Source: Ryuthela nishihirai (lineage: Eukaryota; Arthropoda; Arachnida; Araneae; Heptathelidae). Taken from it: a stretch of 64,000 bases of DNA. The translations under genes and the position numbers were made by a program. The notes beneath the pieces were generated by a model. That model had not been told where the DNA came from, searched no databases, and saw nothing but the letters and a program-made list of their open reading frames with translations. The stretch covers positions 38,410,307 to 38,474,306 of the forward strand of contig JAWZYU010000020.1 of assembly GCA_038380435.1 (NCBI GenBank), given 5' to 3'. Shown here in pieces: positions 1 to 11,260 of the stretch; the first letter of the stretch is position 1; every line of letters starts with the position of its first letter.

Positions 1-519
1 GAACATGAAGGAATTTGAAAACCATTGTTCTAGTAGCTCAGATATGCTCTGATGGAGATGGTCACACTGATCCTTATTTTGCCTGGATAATTTTTGTTAA
101 ATTGCCTGGATAAAATGTTGGATAATCTGATTAAGTGTATACAGAATGTATAGCAGCCAGGCAATGACAATCCCTATTAAGGGTCTTTTAATTGATTCTA
201 TTTCATCAGATTTCTTTAAAATTTATCAAATTAATGATATGAAATTTGATTCATATTCATCATCTATTTGTTAAGATATTAAAACACTTGTTAGATGCCT
301 GCAACTTTTGCAAGGGATTAAAGTAAATGGAAATTTAGAATGTCTTGTGATTATTGCTTCCATATACTATTCAAATTGTAAAAGCTAAATTATAAATTTC
401 AAATTTTTTTGTAATAAATGTACAGTGTTATGAAATAAGTAATGTTACAGGTTTATTAAAACTGTTTATTTGGAATGTTATGAATTATTGAAATAAATCA
501 TATTTTTGTTTTTCTGCAG
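1..519 (+). other. RCC2: RCC2 intron (3' part)
   Basis: Non-coding AT-rich sequence to the left of the penultimate exon, ending in a good acceptor site. No repeat or RNA gene was recognised. Confidence 0.7.
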
Positions 520-698
520 GAGTTTTGTTTTTTTGGGGACAGAATAAAAGAGCTGGTGAGGCAACAATGTATCCCAAACCAGTACAAGATTTGGCTGGTT
601 GGAATATCCGTGATGTAGGATGTGCAAATTGCAGTATTGTTTGTATTGCTGATGAGAGTGTAATATCTTGGGGACCTAGTCCTACTTATGGAGAATTG
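520..698 (+). CDS. RCC2: RCC2 (TD-60) penultimate coding exon
   Basis: This exon encodes part of the RCC1-like beta-propeller of RCC2, a regulator of chromosome condensation family protein known in vertebrates as a mitotic and small-GTPase-associated factor. The translation has the family signatures FFWGQ, TMYPK, VQDLAGW and ISWGPSPT, all near the C terminus of RCC2. The acceptor is a polypyrimidine stretch ending TTTTTCTGCAG at 509-519. The first two exon bases complete a codon begun in the exon to the left of the window. The donor GTAGGT starts at 699, after a complete codon, so the next exon joins in phase 0. Upstream exons lie outside the window. Identity is confident. The function is taken from the family. 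Confidence 0.9.
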
Positions 699-904
699 GT
701 AGGTATTTGTAAAATATCTCTCAACTAATACATTAAAAAAATGTGTTTATGCATAAAGGTGAATACCCTTTGCCCCAAAAGATATTACCAAAAGTGCCAC
801 ACTGTGAAGTACATGAAGACATGAAGTGCAGACATGAAGTGTAAATGATAACATTTGCAGAACATCACAATATTGCAGAAGTAGTGAAAACATTGGTTGA
901 TATA

Positions 905-1079
905 AGATATGACTTCCATTGGAATAGGATACAGTCTGTTTCATGGCGTACCATTGAGTTGATTAGATGTAGAATGGTTGTTTAAGAGATGTGAAACCAC
1001 ACAACCTGCAAGTAATTATAGTTCAATTGCACCCATGGCTTGTTGAGGTATGGCTACAATTGACTATCCTATTAAGTTC
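905..1079. repeat. Left arm of intronic inverted repeat
   Basis: It matches the reverse complement of 1801-1975 over ~175 bp, by eye about 90% or better. The two arms enclose the broken exon copy. No terminal motif of a known transposon was seen at the arm ends. Confidence 0.85.
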
Positions 1080-1659
1080 CAGGCATATTCAGTGGGTGAA
1101 AGATTAGGTATCCTAGACAGCCATGAGAGAACATCTACACTGCTTAAAGAGCCTGTCAGATGGAAGGGCATCTGATGGGAAGGTGCTGGTGAAGGTGGGT
1201 AACTGTGAAGGGCAGACAGCGCATTTGATGTCATGCATGCAAACCCAATTTTATGAAACCATCAGTTGATGGTTTGTATTGTACCAGTGCCACATACTTC
1301 GTACACAGTCATTGACGGATTCCTTTTGGTCAGTTGCTGGATGTATCACTCTATCCATGATGATATTTTAATGGCCCCTGTTTCTGTATAGTGGGTAGTA
1401 CTATGGTTTTGATTCCACTGTTGTGAACATCTATCAGTGGTTCAGACATCCCAGCCAATGTGGGTTGTTTTATGGTAGGTGGACCAAATAATCTTTTAGA
1501 GGCCCACTATCTGACCTCTTTCAAAGGCTCCAAGTTATGTGTAGCAACATCTCCCAATTATTGTGTGAGGTACATTACCTAGCATTCTCTGAAGATTTTC
1601 CTTACACCACATTTTAATCCTCACCCTGCCCCAAGTTATGTGTAGCAACATCATCCCAA

Positions 1660-1789
1660 TTATTGAAATAAATCATATTTTTGTTTTTCTGCAGGAGTGT
1701 TGTTTTTTGGAGACAGAATAAAAGAGCTGGTGAGGCAACAATGTATCCTAAACCAGTACAAGATATGGCTGGTTGGAATATCCGTGATG
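1660..1789 (+). pseudogene. Partial copy of the RCC2 penultimate exon
   Basis: About 130 bp closely matches 484-615, covering the end of the upstream intron, its acceptor and the first ~95 bp of the exon. The copy has six Ts where the exon has seven (528-534), a one-base deletion that breaks the frame just after the acceptor. Homology stops after CCGTGATG and is followed by CCAACCAGCC, the reverse complement of exon sequence GGCTGGTTGG. Because intron sequence and acceptor are copied too, this is a DNA-level duplication and not a processed pseudogene. It could still act as a cryptic splice acceptor. Confidence 0.88.
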
Positions 1790-1800
1790 ACCAACCAGCC

Positions 1801-1975
1801 AAACTTAATAAGATAGTCAATTGTAGCCATACCTCAACAAGTCATGGCTGCAGTTGAACTATAATTACTTGCAGGTTGTGTGGTTTCATATCCCTTAAAC
1901 AACCATTCTGCATCTAATCAACTCAATGGTATGCCATGAAACAGACTGTATTCCATTCCAATGGAAGTCATATCT
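1801..1975. repeat. Right arm of intronic inverted repeat
   Basis: Reverse-complement partner of 905-1079. It begins about a dozen bases after the broken exon copy ends, so the duplication and the inversion probably arose in one rearrangement or in linked ones. Confidence 0.85.
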
Positions 1976-1997
1976 CTTTAAATTACATGCTCTAGGT

Positions 1998-2193
1998 CAG
2001 TGGTTCTCAACCTTTTATGCTTCACGTACCCCCTGGATATGTGTATGTAATGCGTATCCCTTGTATAGATAGATAAAACTATAGTTATAGTATAACAATG
2101 GTTATTTTTACTTTGTTACTTGTTTTAGCAACTTTTGAGCTCTCACAGTGTATCCCCAAAATTTTACCGCATACCCCACGTTGAGAACCCGTA
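1998..2193. mobile_element. hAT-like MITE, 196 bp
   Basis: It starts CAGTGGTTCTCAACC and ends with an imperfect inverted copy of this (11 of 15 bases). It is flanked by a perfect 8 bp target-site duplication CTCTAGGT at 1990-1997 and 2194-2201. The CAGNGG start and 8 bp duplication are diagnostic of hAT elements. There is no coding capacity, so it was moved by a transposase encoded elsewhere. Confidence 0.85.
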
Positions 2194-2593
2194 CTCTAGG
2201 TAATAAACACTTGCATCTCTGATGGTTCTGAATGCTTCTGCAGCTTACTAACCATTATGGTGCATTTCCTTTTTTTATGTGCACTACCACTCACAGATTC
2301 TGATTACTCCTATCAACAACAATTTTATTAGAATGTTGATTTAACTGCACACAGACTTGTATTGTAACTGCATGCTGAGTTTTAGCCAATCCATTGATTC
2401 ATGCAAATTGGTTAATTTTAAACTAGGTTTTACTTTTTTTTTAAAGGACTAGGCAATTTTAAAATATTGTAGTTGTATTTTTAATATTTTTTTTTCAGTT
2501 ACTAAATGGTTTTCATAAACTTCATTTATGATTAAAGATATTATTGAAAAATGTGAAATAGAGCTTGCTAATATTCATGAATCTTGAGGAAGC

Positions 2594-2833
2594 TCAGTAG
2601 TTTTCTTTAGATGCCTTGTTTTCTGATGGGGGTGTAATCAGGATATGAAGGTGGTCACTCCCCATGGTATCTAAAAGAGTGAGCCACTGAAACAAATTTG
2701 AGATTTCATTTGATGTTATGCTGAGAACTATGGCTGACGCCCTCATTCTTGGTTTATAAAAGGTAGGGGAGCCATCATTTAGAATGTGGTAATTGCAATT
2801 TAAGATCTTCAATAATCTCTCTTGTCTGGTCAT
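2594..2833 (-). pseudogene. LINE endonuclease fragment
   Basis: The minus-strand reading frame of 79 codons carries the C-terminal part of an apurinic-type (exonuclease-endonuclease-phosphatase) LINE endonuclease. It shows an ILNDGSPT motif, a SAIVLSIT stretch where the family has the S-x-IDL motif, and GSDHLHI with the catalytic SDH. The N-terminal catalytic part and the reverse transcriptase are absent. The motifs fit the I/Jockey/R1 group. It may belong to the same broad group as the LINE at 55130-57200, which this window cannot test. It lies antisense in the RCC2 intron. Confidence 0.75.
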
Positions 2834-3503
2834 TTTTGTGCAATGTTAATTGCAGCTAAGCAATTAACCAGAGAATTTTTTTTTTCACTAGTATCTATAT
2901 AAAATTTTGCTAAAATAATATATGAAATATAAGATTTCTTCATCTAAGTCCATGTCATCTCATACCATTCCTATGTTTGCATTATCTGCTATTTCTTCCT
3001 GCTTGTTACAGTCTAACTAATCTTGTACATTATTTTTTCATTCACAGTTTCACCCACTTATTGCATAATTTGGCTTGTGAGCTTTCCTTCATTTTCCAAA
3101 TTTCCATTTGTTTTTACTGACATTTTGTTTTCTGCTTTTCAGTATTTTTTGCCTAGATTTTTCAAAAGTCACAGATTTTGTTTGTGACCATCAATCTGTT
3201 AACCAATAACCTTTTATATCACCACTAGACAATTTCTTTTTACCCAGATGGGATGATACATTGTCAATTGTCTTTCTGTGTTGGTTTTTTTTTTCTTTAA
3301 AAGATTATATCAGTTTCTGGTATGAATTCATCAAAGAACCAGTATTTGAAATATGCCTATCCATAAACTTCTTTTAGTTTTGTGACAAACAGGTAAAGCC
3401 TGAATTGCAATGTTTTTGAATGTCTCAGTTTCACAGATTTGCCTATTAACACCATGCATAATTTGTGAGTGTCCAATGCAGATTAGAATAGGTTAGTGCC
3501 ATT

Positions 3504-3677
3504 CAGTGGTGCACTCTTGGGGGAGAATTATGTGTGTTGGAAGGGGAGGGGTAAGTGCAGTAGCCCCTCCCAATAAAAAGTCTAAGAGGAGTCGGAGAGA
3601 CAAATCTTTGTACTGTTCTAATAAGTTCTGCTCACTGCCCCTGCCCTCCCAAAATATGATCCGTAGGGCTGCCACTG
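3504..3677. mobile_element. hAT-like MITE, 174 bp
   Basis: It begins CAGTGG and ends CCACTG, flanked by GTGCCATT (3496-3503) and GTACCATT (3678-3685), a 7/8 matching 8 bp target-site duplication. Its GC content is higher than the intron around it. No coding potential is supported; the short ORFs on both strands lie inside the MITE. Confidence 0.72.
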
Positions 3678-4159
3678 GTACCATTACCTTTTCCTTGCTT
3701 TTCTATAGCTTCATGTTGAAGTTTCTGGTTGAGAGGTTGTTTTTCTTGGGAGCATTTTAAAATTTAGTTCTGCTTCATCATGATTATGCAGTTGAACATC
3801 TGTGAAGTTCACACTTTTTATAAGAATTTGATATGGAATTTCTCAGTGACTGCTGAATGAGCAGAAAGTTTCTATCCACAGACGTTCAGTTTAACGTACT
3901 CCATGCCTTTTCATCCAACAGTGTAGTTTCATCTAACACTAGCAATGAAATAGTTTTCTCCCCCTTGTAATTCTTTCTAAAAACGCATTGCCTTTTCTTG
4001 CAATTCTCTGTCTTTGCTGCAAAAATCAAAGGGAAAATGTTACTAGTTTTTGTATATGTTTTCTTGACTGATTAGCATTCTCTGAATATTTTCCTTGCAC
4101 CACATTTTAATCCTCACCCTGTTCCTTCTTCAGTCACTTACTGCAACTTTAAAATAAAT

Positions 4160-4365
4160 AAAAATAAATATTCTCTCAAGCAGCTGCTTGCCACAGAGGT
4201 CTGACAGGAGCCTGTCAGTTTATATGCCAAAGTAGAAGATCTGAGAGGATGGCAGGACCTCAGCAGAAAAACGATGCATACATCCATGCCTTAATCTGGG
4301 GCTCAAAACCAGGTCCCTTAGATCAGTAGTCAAGCACGCTAACCACTCGGCCATGGGACTACTCC
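4160..4365 (-). mobile_element. tRNA-derived SINE, family 2 (near full length)
   Basis: On the minus strand it has a tRNA-like head with box A GGCCGAGTGGTTAGC, an anticodon-arm-like CTTGACTACTGATCTAAG, and a degraded box B. The body has CCTGTCAGTTTATA reading on + and the 12 bp palindrome AAGCAGCTGCTT (half of it here), and the tail is AT-rich (AATAAATA on the + strand). The same family recurs at 10300, 29104, 29398 and 62660. Confidence 0.85.
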
Positions 4366-5985
4366 TTTACTAACATCAAATTTGATTGTGACTTTTTTAT
4401 GGTTTCACTTACATGTGGTCTTTTTAAAGCATCAATTTTTACATTCAAAGAAATGAAAACATGGTTTTTATCACTCATATTAACTCAAAAGTTGAAAAAA
4501 ATTTATACTGATTATACTGACATGTGGTACTGAGCTTGCTGGTATGAGTTCATATGACAGAGTATGAATGACCAATCAATGGTGAAAGGTCGATCAGTTG
4601 ATGAATCATACCAATCAAAAATTGACTCATCATCAGAGATTGCTAAAAAATGTAATTTCTTCAAGACAGTCCAGGTAATTTTGCTGATCTTTGAGACTAA
4701 CTTGCACCCTAGGAACAGAGAATGAACTAATCCCTATTACGATCATGGAACACAAAGTTAATTTTACCTCCACATTCCACAAGGAAAGGGAAGAACATGG
4801 ATGATTGAAATGAACAGGATGAAAAAAATAATCTCCAGATGACCTCAGATTAAACAAAACTTGGATTATTGAGATTGTACTCTATCTCAATTATTTAATC
4901 CCCTTCAATATCCCCAATTATTTAGTTACCAGTAAAAGTCTCATATAAAAGTAACAATGCAAAATTCTCTCTCACTCAAAGTGGGATATATCTAGTTCTT
5001 GGTAACCCAATTTTTTTTTTGTTGTGAAAAGCAGCAAAAATTTATTTCCTCTGTTTCTTACAAAGAAATCCAGTAAATCAGTTCATATCTGAATTTAAAT
5101 AGTTTCATATCTGCCATCTTCATTCCTTTTTAACCTATCTTACTATTGACTTTTGCCTTTTATTTCTTGGTTTTTGTCTTCATCAAGATAATTCTTCTGC
5201 CATATCTTAGGAACCCACTTGACCATTGCAATGAATTATATACCAAATGACAGTTTGTGATGTAGGAAGTATCATAGGTTGTAAACAATTTACCCCCATG
5301 CTTTCTTCACTCCTAAAAAAAGGGCATTAAAAAAGAAAGAAAATAGAGCCCAAAAAAAAAGGGCTTCACTCCTAAAAAAATGGGCATTTACTAAGAGTAA
5401 AATTCTGCATGCTTTCTTATGGAAAAAAAGCTTATTTTTTGTGTTATGGCTATTAATATTGAGTAAAGTATATTTAAAATTCTGCTGAATGTTGCAACTT
5501 GATGCTCAGTGATTTGCTGCTATCACTTTTGTAATATGAAAGCTATGTATTAAAAACAGGTGATATTGCAATGCTTGATATGCAAAAAGTAAAATAGAGA
5601 AATGTTCGATTTTTACCATTGATGAGAAAAACGAAAGTGTTGACCTTACATTACTTGAGCTACCAAGTTACCTATTTGTTGATGCTTCAGATGTGTTTTT
5701 TTCATTGTTAAAGAGAAAGAATAATGCAAAAATGTAATGGGTTTTTCTAACAATGGATTTTTGGGCACATAAATTTTTCCCATTGTGTCTGAAGAATTGG
5801 TTGACTTCTTTTTTTAGCATTTTTTTGACATTTTGCTTCCTATTAATCTCCCGCAGTTTTCTTTAGATTTAATAATAATTTTTTTATTTAGCATTTTATT
5901 ACTTTTTTAGAGAAAGCTTTAAGTAAATTTATGTTATTATCTTTGGAAATGTTTGGTACTGAAATAGTTTAATGGTATTTTATAG

Positions 5986-6159
5986 GGATATGGAGACACT
6001 AGGCCTAAATCATCCACCACTCCTCAAGAAGTCAAGCCTTTAGATGGAATCCATATTCATTCTGTTTCTTGTGGTTATGGCCACACTCTAATGATTGCAA
6101 GAGATGACACAGAAGAAGATAGAGCCAAATTGAGTCAACTTCCGGACTACACCCCATAG
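5986..6159 (+). CDS. RCC2: RCC2 terminal coding exon
   Basis: Fifty-eight codons including the TAG stop at 6157-6159. It follows an acceptor ending TTTTATAG at 5985 and joins in phase to the exon ending at 698, giving GELGYGD across the junction, a stretch conserved in RCC2. Further family features are KSSTTPQEVK, a last propeller strand with CGYGHTLMIARD, and the C-terminal KLPDYTP. The tail ends slightly shorter than the vertebrate protein as I recall it. Together with the previous exon this closes the last blade of the seven-bladed propeller. No frameshift or stop interrupts it, so the gene looks functional. Confidence 0.9.
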   Translation, partial: GYGDTRPKSSTTPQEVKPLDGIHIHSVSCGYGHTLMIARDDTEEDRAKLSQLPDYTP

Positions 6160-6870
6160 CAGTGTGTTTATTTTGTTAGAACTGTGATGGTTAATACGTT
6201 TGATGAGAGCATCCTTTACTGGAAATTTTGTTTTTTATCAAGCGTATTTGGTTGTAAACAAATTATTTGAATACTTACGAGTGCATTTGGTTGTAACAGT
6301 TGAGTGGTATGGAAACTTCTTAATTACATAAGGGGCTTCTTTTTAAAAGTTTACAGCTTGCTGTTTTTATGGGTAAGGCTTATTACCCTTCACAGAAAAA
6401 TTTCCTGTTCATATTCTATTTATTTCATGTGAGAACTGCAATGACATTTTTCATTTCTAAAAAGATGCACAAATATTTGGGATGGTTCATTTTTATGGGA
6501 CATTTTATATATATGTATACTTAGGAATTTCGTTTTTCTGTTAACCATATATGTTAGCATAGTAAAATAGTAATCAGTCAGGCAATATCAAATTTTCTGT
6601 GTTATTTTCCATTGTTAGTTTTTAAGCATGTCACCATAACTAAGAATGCTAATAATACATGTGTAATTCTGTTATTGCTCTTCAGTTAAACATGATAAAA
6701 TTTAAATAGTTTTTTTTTCATTGCTTAGTTGTCTTAATTTTACATCAAAAGATGTTTCCAATAAACTAATATTAATATTTGTATTAAGCACTAAGAAATT
6801 AGGAAAAATTATGTAATATCTGATAGGATCTTTGATCAAAAATATTTAGTAATAAACATTGCTGTAATTT
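6160..6870 (+). other. Probable RCC2 3' untranslated region
   Basis: AT-rich sequence after the RCC2 stop codon with no ORF or repeat. Candidate polyadenylation signals AATAAA occur at 6760-6765 and 6851-6856. Which one is used cannot be decided from sequence. The right boundary is a guess based on these signals. Confidence 0.45.
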
Positions 6871-9800
6871 AATTTTATTTGTATAATACCAATAATTCCA
6901 CTTTTTATTGTCTATAAAGTAGAATTTTTGAAAAGATATTTCTGCAAAACACTAAATATTTAACAGACCAACTGAATTCAAAAAGTGAAAAATATTTTCT
7001 GTTATTGCAGGGTGTATGGCATGGCATGTTCAGTAGCAAGATGGCAGAAAGTTTTTTTTTCATGTTTACTTTTCAATTTAGTCTACTCTAATGCATTCTG
7101 CCCATATGATCATTGAACTGCACTAAATGCTAAAAATCAGAAGAAATAGGTGACTTAAAAAATAATTTATAGTTAAGTGCAAGAAAAGCAAGCCATTTCA
7201 TATTATTAGAATTGTTGAAATTAGTTAATAATGCTGACCATAGTGTCCCCCTCTCTAGCACTGAACCTCAAACTACATTAAAAATAAAATTTTTAATAAT
7301 GCATTTAGTTGGTTTTGTATTACATTGAATAAAAAAATCTTAAACGTCTATTTTAAGCTCATTAACCACTATTTCATTTCTTAGGCTAATGTGTGTAAGT
7401 TATAACAATGGTGTGTAGTGTGTTCCTAAAACCTGCTTTGTTTTGAGCTTTCATTAATACTGCAACACCAGATAATTTAAATATACAATGTTCAGCATTA
7501 TTATTTACTTTTTGCATATTAATCTGCATGATTTTGAAACGTAAATTGGTACTGAAATTTGTAATAAGCTATAATAGGGAAGTAATTGTTTAGTAATACC
7601 ATTTCATCATTTAATTTTGTGTAGAATGATAATTATAATGTTTTTTGTCCTTTAGCTAATATGAGAGTAGTTAAGCAGGCTTTACAAAAGAACAATATTT
7701 TAATTCTTATATTTAAGATATGGCTTACATCTTTAAGGGCATTAAGTTACTTTCAGTATGGAAGTGTTTGCTGTCTCAGTAATATTACACTGATTTATAG
7801 CAGCACATCTTTTGTCCTGTGTTTCAATCCTGGTGCTGGTATGCATGTTGCATTATATATACTTGTGTGATAAACATATAAATGAAGAACTTCTAGGTTT
7901 TCATGCCCCATTTTTGAATGTAAAAGTGAGATTAATTTTTCTATCTTTATATTAGTTCCCAGACAGCAAAAAAAAAAAGGACCTTATAAAAATTTTAAAA
8001 AGCTTAGCTTAAATACTTTTGAGATCAAGAACTAATCCTGGAGGTCAATTAATTAGACATGACTGTTGAATTGATAGCTCCAGGTTTGAAATATATTGTT
8101 TATACTTCAATGAATGCCAAAGACAGGCAAAGGATGATTTCCCTCTATCACTTGCAATTTTGTCTCTTACACACAGCCTGCAGTGTTTTTCAACCTGTGG
8201 TGCATGTACCCTCAGAGATGGTGGATTGCTGAATAAAATTGGATAATGGCAGATAGCATATTTTTGCTAACAATGGAAGTAACAAAAGAAGCCTATGTTT
8301 AATAATATATGTATTTTTTAATTCAGGGGATATGATTTTTACTGGCTATATAAGAGCATAGCAGTATTTTAGATTTGTTATGAAGTGTATATCTTTTGAA
8401 ATGTTAGACTATGCAGCTTTCATTCTATACTCTTCCATTTCAGTGGCTGTTTTAGGCAAGTCCTCTACAGACTGGGTTAGGTTTTATGTGCTTGTTATGG
8501 CTTTAACTAAACCTTGACATGGGCTAAATAATATGGTCATGATCTGAGTCATAGGTTTAACACCCCAACCTCAGAGTATATAATATTTGAATATCTGAAA
8601 ACTCACTCTGTTCCTAGTATTCAATAGTATTGCTCAAACAATGATTAATTCAACAAGCCATTATGGATTTTGTAATCCTACTTCGATGTGTGTCTAAACT
8701 CAGAATATCAATTTTAAAGACAAATTTCCTAACACAACAACAACAAAATGATCTGGAAGTTTGCTCTGCTGGGGATCTCCCACACCCTGCTTCCTATTTA
8801 AATGTAAAATGTCTTCAAAATAGCTGTCATTGGAAAGTAAATAACAAAAGGTTGAAAAAAAAGTTTTTTTAAATAGATTTTTCAGGATGTTAAAAAATAT
8901 AACTGTGCAGATTTGATTATAAATCATCATTTAAATATGTTTAATCAAAATAACCAAAAATAAAAGTTTTTGATTTTCTTATAATGAAAAAACACAGCTC
9001 AGTGTAACCTCAGCCCAAGTTAAAAAAATAAATTGACATTATGAAATGTCAAACCCGATTCTGTAGATTTAATAACCCAAACCAATCCCCAAGTACAGTA
9101 ACCAAAATCATTTCCTTACTCATTGCAAATCTTATTTTGAATAAGAGAACAGTCATTCAAATACTAAACTGTAAAATGTTCTCACAGTGGCCCAATATTC
9201 TCACAGTGGTATGCATGCAATAGCAAATCCATATGAATTTAGCTAGTCTTTTTATTTTTGTAGTAGCAAAAATAGGACATTAAGCGAACAACTGACCACT
9301 AAAATAGAGATTTCTGATTCTTATTCCTAATGGAAATAAACTCATTTGTAACTTAAAAAGTTCACTTATTACACTGGGAAAAAGTAGTAAGCTATCATCC
9401 TTGATTCATGTGTTTAAAGCCTCTTGTATATAATTAAATTTTGAACTTTTTTTTAAAAATGATATTACGTTGTCTTTATATCAACAGCAGTTAAGTTAGA
9501 ATCTCATTATGTCATGCACTACACAAATAATTGTTTATTAATAATGTGGAAATACCTGAAGTGGATTGATTTAAAATTTTTACCTTTATTATATGGAAGC
9601 TAATTAATGTTTGTTTAAACACTTTAATCAACTCCTGACCTGCCAAGCCAGACTAAGAAATGAATGACAAAAACACTAGTGCTTGCTATAATATTGTAAC
9701 TGAATAAGCAAATAATGCCATATATTCTGTTTATTAAATTCCACTTATGCTGTATAAATATATTTTCTTAATTATACAAATAGTTCATTAAAACAATGTT

Positions 9801-10299
9801 TTCTTATTCACTAGAATGGTTGAAAAATTAAAAATATTATTTGAGGGAATAATTTTTCCCCATTTTCTACACCATAACTAATTAGCAACTGAGTATTTAG
9901 TGCTGAACAGGCAAAAATATAAATAAGATTCAGTAAGACGTTGCAAAAAATTAATGAAACTTTGTGTCACTGCTTTTGAAGTTTTATAGCTTATTAAAGT
10001 GCTGCTAAATCATTCAGTTATATCTTTTGTTTCTTCATCGTATAAATGCCTTTTTGGGTAATTCATTTGTAAGTTTAAAACATTGTAAATATTACTTTCA
10101 GTCTTGGTAAACTAGATAGGTAAAAGTAATAAGAGAAAAACATCTTCAGCAATCAGCTAATCTTTTGCTAAATTGAAATATAAATTTAAATATCACTAAT
10201 CACATTGTGGTTAATCAGTACTTCAGTTAGCACCAAGTATAATGCAATTTTTTGTTTAATATACTGCAAAGAACCGATATATATTTTGCTTATAATAAA
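6871..10299. other. Gene-free AT-rich intergenic DNA
   Basis: No ORF with recognisable homology, RNA gene or full transposon was found. At 8187-8260 there is a hAT-like terminus, CAGTGTTTTTCAACC followed by a GTACCC block, resembling the start of the MITE at 1998. Its partner end was not found. Confidence 0.6.
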
Positions 10300-10402
10300 T
10301 AATAAATAAATACCCCCTCAAGCAGCTGCTTGCCACAGAGGTCTGACAGAAGCCTGTCAGTTTATATGCCATAGTAGAAGATCTGTGAGGATGGCAGGAC
10401 CA
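10300..10402 (-). mobile_element. SINE family 2, 5'-truncated
   Basis: The 3' half of the family, read on the minus strand: the AAGCAGCTGCTT palindrome region, CCTGTCAGTTTATATG reading on +, and an AATAAATA-rich tail. The tRNA head is missing, as expected for incomplete reverse transcription. Confidence 0.85.
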
Positions 10403-10539
10403 ATTCTTTTTTTTTTTTAATCTTTCAGTACATGCAAGTTAATGTAATATATAGTAAGCTTCCTATTTATGCATTTCTGCAATTCAATTTATTTAACCAA
10501 CTGCATAATTTTTTCTGTTTGAAAATTGTAAAAAGGTTT

Positions 10540-11260
10540 GTAGTCGTTGTAGGTTGTTTACGTCGTTCGAGAACATCTGTGCAGAGTTTCGTGTTGTAAC
10601 ATGTCCTACCGAAGACTGATAACATCGGAATCCAGCATGGTGGGAGTTTTTACTTCATAACGTAGGGGGATGATGCAACCATGGAGCGGATTTTTAGAAA
10701 GGGTGTCAAAATGGTGGAATCAGAAGGCATTTTGAAAAGAGGGGGGCTAATAAAGGGGAAGTGACTTTTTATAAGGGGGAGGGACTTTTCGATAAAGGTT
10801 TTTTTAATGAGGGGAGTCAAAATGGCGGACTCGGGACTTAGAATTATTTGGGAGTTTTATTTCATGATGTAGGACACCCATCAGGTCCTTAGTTGCAATG
10901 GGACACCTCAATAATGACTTTGGAAATGTGAGAATCTGGCAATGGCAGTAAATTTAAGTGCTAGTTTAACTCTTTACTTTATCAGTTAGGGAGCAGTAAA
11001 TGGCAGCAGTAAACTTGACAGCGATTCTCGTTTCCCTTAGGGATAGCATGGTAAATATTTTTTCCTGCAGCAAGCCCCCCGTTTCGACCTTCGACGTGAA
11101 ATTTGTCACTGCAATCCAGACCAAAACCAGAAACATTCTCTGGATAATTGGGGCCTCCCTGAACCTTCTGCACCTGGGGATTTCAGCTGCCTTAATTCAC
11201 CACTGCACATATAAGGGTGGTGTTCAACACATGCACATAGTGACTCTAAAAATAGCACAT
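10540..11260. other. GC-richer patch of unknown nature
   Basis: It stands out from the AT-rich surroundings. The phrase CAAAATGG(T/C)GGA followed by (A)TC occurs at about 10708 and 10818 with similar purine-rich sequence between, so there is internal repetition. At 11000-11266 there is an open frame of 88 codons on + with a plausible hydrophobic stretch (LWIIGASLNLLHLGISAAL), but no family was recognised and the opposite strand is also open. An old mobile element is more likely than a gene. Confidence 0.35.

Larger units (their letters stand above)
699..5985 (+). other. RCC2: Last RCC2 intron (5.3 kb)
   Basis: It starts GTAGGT and ends TATAG. It holds a broken exon copy, an inverted repeat, two hAT-like MITEs, a LINE endonuclease fragment and a tRNA-derived SINE, each listed separately. 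A ~50 bp segment at 1577-1626 recurs with a few differences at 4074-4124, so part of the intron has been duplicated. At 5310-5400 there is a short local duplication of an A-rich phrase containing CACTCCTAAAAAAA. The rest is AT-rich with nothing recognisable. Confidence 0.75.

Noticed and set aside
7661..7870. 69-codon ORF after the RCC2 gene
   Set aside because: No homology recognised, AT-rich and of a length expected by chance.
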